The position numbers and the translations under genes were made by a program. Shown here in pieces: positions 29,552 through 36,863 of a stretch of 64,000 nt of DNA. Position 1 is the first letter of the stretch. Each line of letters opens with the position of its first letter. The stretch comes from Cellulomonas xylanilytica (lineage in GTDB: Bacteria > Actinomycetota > Actinomycetes > Actinomycetales > Cellulomonadaceae): NCBI RefSeq assembly GCF_007989805.1, contig NZ_BJUB01000003.1, positions 248,001 through 312,000 on the forward strand, written 5' to 3'. The notes under the pieces are model-generated. The model was not told the origin of the DNA. It made no database searches and was given only the letters and a program-made list of their open reading frames with translations.

Positions 29552-30211
29552 CTACGCGCCCGCGCGACGAGTGAGGACCAGATGGACGACGCCGGACGGC
29601 GACGGGGTCGCCTCGACGTCGAAGCGCTGCTCGAGCGCCTCGAGCCCGTCCCACAGCCGTTCGCCGCGGCCCAGGACGATCGGCACGACGACCACGTGCA
29701 GGTGGTCGATCAGGTCGGCCTCGAGGAACTGCCGGACCGTGCTCACACCGCCACCGATCCGCACGTCCAGGCCGCCGGCCAGCTCACGCGCCTGCGCGAG
29801 CGCCTCGGCCGGATCCGCGTCGACGAAGTGGAAGGTCGTGCCGCCCTCCATCTCGAGGGTCGGTCGAGGATGGTGCGTCAGGACGACGACAGGGGTGTGG
29901 AAGACCGGGTCGTCACCCCACCACCCCCTCCATCCGTCGTCCTCCCACGGTCCGCGCTGAGGGCCGAACTTGTTGCGCCCCATGATCTCGGCCCCGATCC
30001 CCGGGGCCCACTGGCTCGCGAACGCCTCGTCGACCCCGAAGGACCCCTCGGTCACGCCGTGGATCCCCATCGCCCGGAACGTGCGGGTCTCGAACGCCCA
30101 CTCCATCAGCCGGTGCCCCGCGTGGCCGAACGGCGCCTCCAGGGACTGGTCCTCCCCCGTACCGAAACCGTCGAGGGAGATCGAGAAGTTGTGGACGCGC
30201 ACGAGTGCCAT
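29552..30211 (-). CDS. DHFR-fold / RibD C-terminal-domain protein
   Basis: 219-residue protein of the dihydrofolate-reductase-like family (YyaP/YwjB and RibD C-terminal type). Seen: MALVRVHNFSISLDGF at the start, GAEIMGRNKFGPQ, PVVVLTHHPRP, VRIGGGVSTVRQFLEA and DHLHVVVVPIVLGRG, which together form the NADPH-binding fold. These proteins are common in actinomycetes and mostly of unknown function; they are not the folate-pathway FolA. The ATG is at 30209-30211. It lies between tig and clpP1 on the same strand but is cut off from tig by a terminator hairpin. Confidence 0.85.
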   Translation of the reverse strand: MALVRVHNFSISLDGFGTGEDQSLEAPFGHAGHRLMEWAFETRTFRAMGIHGVTEGSFGVDEAFASQWAPGIGAEIMGRNKFGPQRGPWEDDGWRGWWGDDPVFHTPVVVLTHHPRPTLEMEGGTTFHFVDADPAEALAQARELAGGLDVRIGGGVSTVRQFLEADLIDHLHVVVVPIVLGRGERLWDGLEALEQRFDVEATPSPSGVVHLVLTRRAGA

Positions 30212-30239
30212 CCGCTCAGCCTAGGGAGCACCGGACGCA

Positions 30240-30278
30240 GGAAGGCCCCGCACCGATCGACTCGGTGCGGGGCCTTCC
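30240..30278 (-). terminator. Hairpin terminator after tig
   Basis: Perfect 16-base stem GGAAGGCCCCGCACCG (30240-30255) with its complement (30263-30278) and a 7-base loop, 10 bases past the tig stop. The strand and position fit termination of trigger factor mRNA before the DHFR-like gene. No T-run follows. Confidence 0.85.
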
Positions 30279-30287
30279 GGGCAGACG

Positions 30288-31712
30288 TCAGGCCTTGGTG
30301 TCCTCGGCCGTCTCGACCTCGTCGTCGTACACGTCGAACGCGGCGATGTCGCTCGCGGCGTCGGACGGTGCGGCAGCGGCTGCAGCGGCCTCGGCGGCGT
30401 CCGCGGCCTCGGCGGCGTCCTCGGCGTCGGAGCCGATGAACTCCGACAGGTCCACGGCGTTGCCGGAGCCGTCGGTGACAGCGACGCGGCGCAGCGCGAC
30501 CGCGAGCGCCTTGGAGCGCGCGACCTCGGCGACCATGGTCGGGATCTGGCCCTGCTGGTCGATGGTCTGGATGAAGGTGTTCGGGTCCATGCCGTACTGG
30601 CGCGACGCGTTCACCAGGTAGTCGAGCAGCTCGTTCTGGCTGACCTTGATCTCCAGCTGCTCGGCGAGCGTGTCCAGGAGGATCTGGTTGCGCAGCGCGG
30701 TGGTCGCCTGCTCGCCGACCTCGGCACGGTGCTCGTCGTCCTCGAGCCGGCCCTCGCCCTCGAGGTGACGGTGCACCTCGGTCTCGACGACGCCCGCGGG
30801 CACGGGGATCTCGGTGCCGGCGAGCAGCTGCTCGAGCAGCAGGTCGCGCGCCTGCACGGCCTGGTTCGACGCCTTGATGCTGGACGCCTGCGTGCGCAGG
30901 TCGTCCGTCAGCTCCTCGAGCGTGTCGAACTCGCTGGCCAGCTGCGCGAAGTCGTCGTCGGCGTCGGGGAGCTGCCGCTCCTTGACGGTCGTGGCGGTGA
31001 CGTTCACCTGGGCGGTCTCACCGGCGTGGTCGCCGCCCGCGAGGGCCGTCTCGAACGTGGTGGACTCGCCGGCCGACAGGCCCGTGAGCGCCTCGTCGAG
31101 ACCCTCGAGCATGTTGCCCGAACCGATCTGGTAGCTGACGCCGGAGACGTTGTCGACCTGCTCGTCGCCGATCGTGGCCGTCAGGTCGATGACGACGAAG
31201 TCGCCCTCGGCGGCGGGACGGTCGACGCCGACCAGCGTGCCGAAGCGCTCGCGCAGCGCGTCGAGTCGGGCCGCGACGTCCTCGTCGGAGACCTCGACGT
31301 CGTCGACCGTGACGGCGATGCCGTCGAGCGCGGGGACGGTGATCTCGGGGCGGACCTCGACCTCGGCGGTGAAGTGCAGCTCACCCTCCTCGCCGGCGGG
31401 CGCGGGGGTCAGGCCGGGGACCTTGGTGACCTCGACCTCGGGCTGGCCGAGCGGGCGCAGCTTGTTCTCGCGGACGGCCTCGGCGTAGAAGCCGGACAGG
31501 CCCTCGTTGATGGCGTGCTCCAGCACGGCGGGGCGACCGACGCGCTGGTCGATGATGCGGGGCGGCACCTTGCCCTTGCGGAAGCCGGGGACGACGACGT
31601 CCTGGGCGATGTGCTCGTACGCGTGATCGATGCTCGGCTTGAGCTCGTCGTACGTCACCTCGACGGTCAGCTTGACCTTGGTGGGCTCCAGGGTCTCGAC
31701 GGCGCTCTTCAC
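30288..31712 (-). CDS. tig: Trigger factor
   Basis: 474-residue ribosome-bound chaperone and peptidyl-prolyl isomerase. The ribosome-docking signature is VVPGFRKGKVPP (about residues 43-54). The FKBP-type domain is visible around EGDFVVIDLTATIGDE and the C-terminal helical arms follow. The last 60 residues are an acidic/alanine-rich tail with long runs of Ala, typical of actinobacterial trigger factors. The GTG at 31710-31712 (protein VKSAVETLEPTKVKL) is the conserved family start and has TTGGAGA upstream; the frame stays open further up but without conservation. clpP1, clpP2 and clpX lie downstream, the common tig-clp order. Confidence 0.95.
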   Translation of the reverse strand: MKSAVETLEPTKVKLTVEVTYDELKPSIDHAYEHIAQDVVVPGFRKGKVPPRIIDQRVGRPAVLEHAINEGLSGFYAEAVRENKLRPLGQPEVEVTKVPGLTPAPAGEEGELHFTAEVEVRPEITVPALDGIAVTVDDVEVSDEDVAARLDALRERFGTLVGVDRPAAEGDFVVIDLTATIGDEQVDNVSGVSYQIGSGNMLEGLDEALTGLSAGESTTFETALAGGDHAGETAQVNVTATTVKERQLPDADDDFAQLASEFDTLEELTDDLRTQASSIKASNQAVQARDLLLEQLLAGTEIPVPAGVVETEVHRHLEGEGRLEDDEHRAEVGEQATTALRNQILLDTLAEQLEIKVSQNELLDYLVNASRQYGMDPNTFIQTIDQQGQIPTMVAEVARSKALAVALRRVAVTDGSGNAVDLSEFIGSDAEDAAEAADAAEAAAAAAAPSDAASDIAAFDVYDDEVETAEDTKA

Positions 31713-31911
31713 TTCGATGGTCTCCAACTGATCGGGGCGGGCGCCGGCGACTCCGGCGATCTCCGTTGGTTCAGGGCCGCACGCCGTCGCCCACACCCCG
31801 GGAAGGGGCCGACGACCGCACGCTGGCGACCCTCGACCTTACGTCACGGGGAGCGACGGTCCCAAGCCGAGGGGCTGTGGGACCGCGCACTCGCGGGACT
31901 GTCGTGCTCGG

Positions 31912-31985
31912 TCGGGATGGCGGGATTCGAACCCACGACCTTCCGCTCCCAAAGCGGACGCGCTACCAACCTGCGCCACATCCCG
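31912..31985 (-). tRNA. tRNA-Pro (anticodon TGG)
   Basis: Read on the minus strand, a 74-base cloverleaf starts CGGGATGTGGCGCAGG. The acceptor stem CGGGATG pairs with CATCCCG, the anticodon arm is TCCGCTTTGGGAGCGGA with TGG in the loop, and the T arm contains GTTCGAATC. The CCA end is not encoded. It reads U/other wobble proline codons. It points away from the tRNA-Gly gene. Confidence 0.95.
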
Positions 31986-32100
31986 GCGCACCCCACCGTG
32001 GTCCGTCGGACCACGGACCGTCAGGGTGCACGTTGCGCCCTCACGCACCCGGTACCCTGGGTGCCGCGGTCCTGGCTGTGCGTGCAACAGCCGGACCTGT

Positions 32101-32171
32101 GCGGACGTAGCTCAATGGTAGAGCCCCAGTCTTCCAAACTGGCTACGCGGGTTCGATTCCCGTCGTCCGCT
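32101..32171 (+). tRNA. tRNA-Gly (anticodon TCC)
   Basis: 71-base cloverleaf starting GCGGACGTAGCTCAATGGTA. Acceptor GCGGACG pairs with CGTCCGC, the anticodon arm is CCAGTCTTCCAAACTGG with TCC in the loop, and the T arm has GGTTCGATTCC. CCA is not encoded. The 115 bases between this gene and the divergent tRNA-Pro hold both promoters and a 17-base palindrome at 31998-32014. It is convergent with the SulP gene, 17 bases away. Confidence 0.96.
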
Positions 32172-32188
32172 CGCCTTCCTGTTGCGAG

Positions 32189-33904
32189 TCAGGGTTGAAC
32201 GCCCGGTTTCCTGCCTCGCGCCCGTTCGGCGATCTCGTACGCGGTCGTCACGGACTCCATGAGGCGCGGCGTCTCCAGGACGACGGAGTCGTGCCCCAGG
32301 ACGTCGAGCGTGCCGGAACGTTCGAGGAGCCGGTGCAGGATCGGAGGAACGCCGCACAGGACGAGGTGGACGTCGTGCTCGCGCAGACGCAGGCAGGCCC
32401 GCTCGAACGCGCGGAGGAACGTCGCGGACGGGATGCCTGCCGAGCCCCGCAAGGAGAGCACGACTGCCGCGTCGTGGCTGCCGCGGGCGTCGGGCCACTC
32501 GTCCTCGAGCCGGTTGATCTCGGCGAAGAACCCGCCGCCGACGTAGTGCAGGACGGTGGTGCGGTCGGACGGGATCTGCTGCGGGGCGTCGTCGATGAGC
32601 CACCCCCCGTCCCCGTCGGGGGTGAGCTGCACGAGCCGGCCCCGTCGGGACTCGGCGAACGCGTAGAGCAGGATCGACAGCGCGGCGCCGATGAAGATCG
32701 CGTCCTGCAGCGGGAGCTGGGTCGTCGCGGCGAAAGTCACGATCATCGCGGTCGCGGACAGCGGCGACGTGCGCAGGACGAGGACGATGTCGCCCGCCCG
32801 CCCTGCGATCAGCTCGCCGCCGATGACGAGCAGGAGGCCGCCGATGACCGCCATCGGGATCTGCCCGGCCACCGGCCCGACGGCCAGCACGAGCAGTGCC
32901 AGCCAGACCCCGGCGAAGATCCCCGACCAGCGGGTCTGCGCGCCGGCGCTCGTACCGACACCAGTACGGGACAGCGACCCGCCGGTGGGCAGCGCGGAGA
33001 AGAACCCGCCCGCGATGTTCGCCAGGCCCTGCGCGGCGAAGTCCTTCGACGCGTCCGGCCGCGAGCCGTCCGGGTTCCTGACCGCAGCGCCGATCCCTGC
33101 GGCCTGCGCCAGCCCGACCAGCGCGATCGCGATCGCGCCGGCGGCGAGCGCGGGCACGGCGCTCAGGTCGGGCAGCGAGAACGGGGGCAGGGAACGCGGG
33201 ATCGCGGCGATGTCCTGCACCAGCTCGACGTCCGGGCGCACCACGGCGCACACGACGCTCACGACGAGCAGCGCGATCAGTGTCGCGTAGGACTTCAGCC
33301 GCCTGACGAACCGGAACGCCGCCCACACCGCGACGGTCGCGAGAGCGACGACGACGGTCGCCGGGTCCCAGCCGCCCACGTGCACGACCGCGTCCCACAC
33401 CTTGCCGAGCGTGTTGTGCGGGGTCGGTGCGTAGCCCGTCGCGTCCTTGATGACGCCCGCGACGATCTGTAGGGCGATGCCCGTGGTGAACCCGGTCATC
33501 ACGGCGGTGGACACGAACGACATGACCGAGCCGAGCTTGAGCAGCCCCATGACGAGCATGACGACGCCCACCAGCACGGTGAGCGTCGCGAGCCCTCCGA
33601 GGTCACCGGGGTCGAGTCCGGCCGCGGCCAGCACGCTCTGCGACGACAACGCGATCGCGCTGGTCAGCGTCGTGACCATGAGAACCGTGCGCGCGAAGAC
33701 CGAGCCCACGATCGTCGGGACGACCCCGGACCACAGCCCGAGCGGAGCCGCGAACCCTCCGATGCTCGCGTATGCCATGCCCTCGGGGATCGAGAACAGC
33801 CCGGTCACGAACCCGGAGCTCACGTCCCGCGGGGTCGGGCGGCCGAAGGCGGGTTTGTCGGCGGTGGGTACTCCCACCGTCCCTTTTTCTCGATCCACCG
33901 TCAC
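32189..33904 (-). CDS. SulP-family anion transporter with STAS domain
   Basis: 571-residue membrane protein of the SulP/SLC26 family. About residues 25-420 form the membrane part; landmarks include SIPEGMAYASIGGFAAP, FTTGIALQIVAGVIKD, NIAGGFFSALPTGGSLSRT and GQIPMAVIGGLLLVIG. Residues about 440-550 form the cytoplasmic STAS domain. Members carry sulfate, bicarbonate or dicarboxylates. The GTG start at 33902-33904 overlaps the stop of the alkylsulfatase-type gene (GTGA), so the two are translationally coupled, which favours sulfate as the ion. Direction of transport (uptake or release of sulfate) cannot be read. Confidence 0.9.
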   Translation of the reverse strand: MTVDREKGTVGVPTADKPAFGRPTPRDVSSGFVTGLFSIPEGMAYASIGGFAAPLGLWSGVVPTIVGSVFARTVLMVTTLTSAIALSSQSVLAAAGLDPGDLGGLATLTVLVGVVMLVMGLLKLGSVMSFVSTAVMTGFTTGIALQIVAGVIKDATGYAPTPHNTLGKVWDAVVHVGGWDPATVVVALATVAVWAAFRFVRRLKSYATLIALLVVSVVCAVVRPDVELVQDIAAIPRSLPPFSLPDLSAVPALAAGAIAIALVGLAQAAGIGAAVRNPDGSRPDASKDFAAQGLANIAGGFFSALPTGGSLSRTGVGTSAGAQTRWSGIFAGVWLALLVLAVGPVAGQIPMAVIGGLLLVIGGELIAGRAGDIVLVLRTSPLSATAMIVTFAATTQLPLQDAIFIGAALSILLYAFAESRRGRLVQLTPDGDGGWLIDDAPQQIPSDRTTVLHYVGGGFFAEINRLEDEWPDARGSHDAAVVLSLRGSAGIPSATFLRAFERACLRLREHDVHLVLCGVPPILHRLLERSGTLDVLGHDSVVLETPRLMESVTTAYEIAERARGRKPGVQP

Positions 33905-35805
33905 GGGGTGACGATGGCGAAGTTCTTGTCGCCGGGATCGAGCACTGCGCCGAGGCGGCCGAGCACCGCGGCGTCGCCGCTCAGCTCGATGCCCGCCCGC
34001 GCCAGGCCGTCCGCCGTGAGGTCACCTCCGGCGAGAGCCGGGAGCCGGTGCCGGGTGGTCGTGAGGGTGACGTCCGCGGCCCCGGACTGGGCGGCGGAGC
34101 TGTAGGTCAGGACGCCGTTGCCCAGGCGCAGGCGGTACCGCTCGTCGACGTCGGTCAGGACCACGTCGATGGAGAGCTTCTCGTCCCACGCCTTCGGTCC
34201 GTCCACCTGGATCGCGATCGCGTCGAACAGCATCGACGGGGTCAGCGCCGCGATGACATCGGGCGCGTTGGTCTCCGTCGGGGTGCCGAACTGACCGTCG
34301 CGCAGCTCGACCGCGCCGGAGAGGTAGAAGTCGCGCCAGGTGCCGTTCTCCGAGCCGTAGCCCAGCTGCTCGTAGGTGTCGGCGAGCAGCTCGCGCGCAG
34401 CGGCGTGGTCCGGCTGCGCGAACACGACATGGTTGACGAGCTCCGCGACCCACCGGTAGTCGCCCGCCTCGAACGATGCGCGCGCCTTGTCGACGACGGC
34501 GTCCGCGCCGCCGCCGAGCTCGACGTACCGCTTGGCCCGCTCGACGGGTGTGTGCTCCCACAGGGTGGCCGGGTTGCCGTTGAACCACCCCAGGTAGCGC
34601 TGGTAGATCGCCTTGACGTTGTGGCTGACGGAGCCGTAGTAGCCGCGCGTGCTCCACGCGTTCTCCAGCGCCGGCGGCAGCACGAGCTCCTCCGCGATCT
34701 CCGGGCCCGTCAGTCCCTTGTTCAGCAGCCGCAACGTCTGGTCGTGCAGGTAGCCGTACAGGTCGCGCTGAAGGGTCAGGAACTCGACGACGCGCTCGTT
34801 GCCCCACGCGGGCCAGTGGTGCGAGGCGAACACGACCTCGATCTCGTCGCTGAACAGGTCGATCGTCTCGGTCAGGTACGTCGCCCACGCGTGCGGGTCG
34901 CGCACTACCGCACCGCGCAGCGTCAGCAGGTTGTGCAGGGTGTGCGTGGCGTCCTCGGCGGCACACAGCGCCTTGTGGTCCGGGAAGTAGAAGAGCATCT
35001 CCGACGGGGCCTCGGTGCCCGGTGCCATCTGGAACACGATCCGCACGCCGTCGATGACCTCCTCGTGACCCGTCGTCGTGATCAGGTCCGTGGGCTCGAT
35101 GAGCGTGACCGTGCCCGTCGACGTCGTCTGCCCGAGGCCCGCCCCCACGCCGCCCTGGGGACCGCGCGCCAGGGCGGCACCGTACATGTAGCCCGCCCGG
35201 CGACCCATGGCGGTACCGGCGTAGACGTTCTCTGAGATGGCGTGCTCGACGAAGCCTTCGGGTGCGTAGATGCGCACCGCGCCGGAGTCGACGTCCTCCT
35301 GCGAGGTCACGCCCTTGACGCCGCCGAAGTGGTCGACATGGGAGTGGGTGTAGATGACCGCGACGACGGGCCGGTCACCACGGTGCTCGCGGTAGAGCTC
35401 CATCGCAGCCGCTGCCGTCTCCTTCGAGATCAGCGGGTCGATGACGATGACGCCGGAGTCACCTTCGACGAACGAGATGTTGGACAGGTCTGCTCCGCGG
35501 ATCTGGTAGATCCCCGGGACCACCTCGAAGAGTCCGTCGGTCGCAGCGAGCGTGGACTGGCGCCACAGGCTGGGGTTCACCGTCTCTGGCGCGTCGCCCT
35601 GCAGGAATGCGTACGACGCGTTGTCCCACAGGACAGTGCCGTCCTGCGCCGTGACGACGTTCGGCTCCCGGCGTCCGACGAGTCCGCGCGTCGCGTCCTC
35701 GAAGTCCTGCCGATCCGCGAACGGCAAGCTCTCGAGGAGCGCCCGGTGCGCCTGGACGATCGGCGCGGCGGCCGGCTTCGGGGTGGTTTCGCTTCTCTCG
35801 GGCAT
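33901..35805 (-). CDS. Alkylsulfatase-type metallo-beta-lactamase (SdsA/YjcS-like)
   Basis: 634-residue enzyme of the class that hydrolyses alkyl sulfate esters such as SDS. The metal site is IYTHSHVDHFGGVKG near residue 155 (HxHxDH) with later AAEDATHTLHNL. The middle helical dimerisation part includes GYYGSVSHNVKAIYQRYLGW, and the last 120 residues form an SCP2-like lipid-binding domain. There is no signal peptide, so it is cytoplasmic, unlike secreted SdsA1. It is coupled to the SulP gene downstream and preceded, 48 bases up, by a bile-acid-symporter-family gene. The set looks like import of an organosulfate, cleavage and handling of sulfate (inference). Confidence 0.88.
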   Translation of the reverse strand: MPERSETTPKPAAAPIVQAHRALLESLPFADRQDFEDATRGLVGRREPNVVTAQDGTVLWDNASYAFLQGDAPETVNPSLWRQSTLAATDGLFEVVPGIYQIRGADLSNISFVEGDSGVIVIDPLISKETAAAAMELYREHRGDRPVVAVIYTHSHVDHFGGVKGVTSQEDVDSGAVRIYAPEGFVEHAISENVYAGTAMGRRAGYMYGAALARGPQGGVGAGLGQTTSTGTVTLIEPTDLITTTGHEEVIDGVRIVFQMAPGTEAPSEMLFYFPDHKALCAAEDATHTLHNLLTLRGAVVRDPHAWATYLTETIDLFSDEIEVVFASHHWPAWGNERVVEFLTLQRDLYGYLHDQTLRLLNKGLTGPEIAEELVLPPALENAWSTRGYYGSVSHNVKAIYQRYLGWFNGNPATLWEHTPVERAKRYVELGGGADAVVDKARASFEAGDYRWVAELVNHVVFAQPDHAAARELLADTYEQLGYGSENGTWRDFYLSGAVELRDGQFGTPTETNAPDVIAALTPSMLFDAIAIQVDGPKAWDEKLSIDVVLTDVDERYRLRLGNGVLTYSSAAQSGAADVTLTTTRHRLPALAGGDLTADGLARAGIELSGDAAVLGRLGAVLDPGDKNFAIVTP

Positions 35806-35853
35806 GACTTCCTCACTTCGACGAGGTGGACGTCTCGCCCACCGTTGATGTGC

Positions 35854-36711
35854 TCACTTCGGCGTGGGTGCCCTGACCGCCCGCCGGCCCAGCTCCGCGG
35901 CGACCGGCAGGAGGATCAGCTCGATGAGGACCGCGCCGACCATCACCATGACCAGCACCTCCGGCTGGTCGGTGAAGCTCGTCGTGGCGATCAGGAGCGC
36001 GGCGGAGAGATTGCGCTGCGCTGCGCCGAGCCCGGAGACGACCCGCGTGTCACGGTCCGAACCTCCGATGAGGTACCCGACGACGAGCGTGACCACGACG
36101 AACAGCGCCGAGGCGACGAACGCCCCCGTGCCGAACGAGTCGACCAGCTCCGGCAACCCGAGGCCGACCGCCAGCACCAGGCCGAGCGCGAGCGCGACGG
36201 TTCCGACGGTGTTGAGCGGGGCGGCGAGCGCCTTCGCCTCGTCGTACCGCGCCCGCACCGCCAGCGCGACGGCCAGCGGAAGGAGCATCAGGAACACCAA
36301 GGGCTTCGCGATGTCCCAGGCACCGACCTCCAGACCTGGCGCCAGCCACCCCAGCACGAGCGGGACGTACGGGATGGTCACCACCATCAGCAGGATCATC
36401 AGTCCCACGGAGTAGGGGACATCTCCCTTCGCCAGCTGAGCCAGCTTGGGAAGGAACGGAGCGCCGGCGGCCGTGCCGAGCAACAGGAGCCCGAGCGTCA
36501 GTGAGTCGTCGAGACCGAGCACCTCGGCGAGCCCCCACGCCACCGCGGGCGCCACCACGAAGTTCGAGACGAGCGCGAGCACCACGAGCCGGGCGTTCCT
36601 CAGCGGCTCGACGATCTGCCGCACCGTGAGCGACAGTCCGAGCGCCACCATCGACGCGAGCACGAAGGTCAGGATCGCGACCTTGGCCACGTCGAGCAGC
36701 GCATCCGACAC
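35854..36711 (-). CDS. Bile acid:sodium symporter (BASS) family transporter
   Basis: 285-residue membrane protein with nine to ten hydrophobic segments and BASS landmarks: RLVVLALVSNFVVAPAVAWGLA, LLLLGTAAGAPFLPKLA and the late GLGAAQRNLSAALLIATTSF segment that contributes sodium-binding residues. Members move organic anions including bile acids and, in animals, steroid sulfates. GTG start at 36709-36711, only 9 bases after a 27-codon frame that copies the start of the DUF389 gene, so it may be translated by coupling from that frame. First gene of the proposed organosulfate operon. Substrate inferred from neighbours. Confidence 0.88.
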   Translation of the reverse strand: MSDALLDVAKVAILTFVLASMVALGLSLTVRQIVEPLRNARLVVLALVSNFVVAPAVAWGLAEVLGLDDSLTLGLLLLGTAAGAPFLPKLAQLAKGDVPYSVGLMILLMVVTIPYVPLVLGWLAPGLEVGAWDIAKPLVFLMLLPLAVALAVRARYDEAKALAAPLNTVGTVALALGLVLAVGLGLPELVDSFGTGAFVASALFVVVTLVVGYLIGGSDRDTRVVSGLGAAQRNLSAALLIATTSFTDQPEVLVMVMVGAVLIELILLPVAAELGRRAVRAPTPK

Positions 36712-36720
36712 GTGTCGACG

Positions 36721-36804
36721 CTACAGAAGCCTCGATCGGGCCGCAGGTCGGGAGCTGCCGTGCTGGCTGTCCGGGAGGACGCGACCAAGGACGTCCCAGG
36801 CCAT
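36721..36804 (-). pseudogene. Copied 5' fragment of the DUF389 gene (27-codon remnant or leader)
   Basis: A short frame reads MAWDVLGRVLPDSQ and then diverges, ending at 36721. The DUF389 protein encoded at 48274-49287 begins MAWNVLRRVLPDSQ. The DNA similarity (36761-36824 against 49244-49307, about 54 of 64 bases identical by eye) extends about 20 bases upstream of both start codons, so it is a duplicated gene start rather than chance. The frame stops 9 bases before the BASS start codon. It could be a dead remnant or a captured translation-initiation region that now drives the downstream operon. Confidence 0.75.
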
Positions 36805-36863
36805 CTCCGCATCGTCGCAGCGTCCCCCGGTGGGCGGCCCGCGACAGGTCGTCGCCGCCTCCT

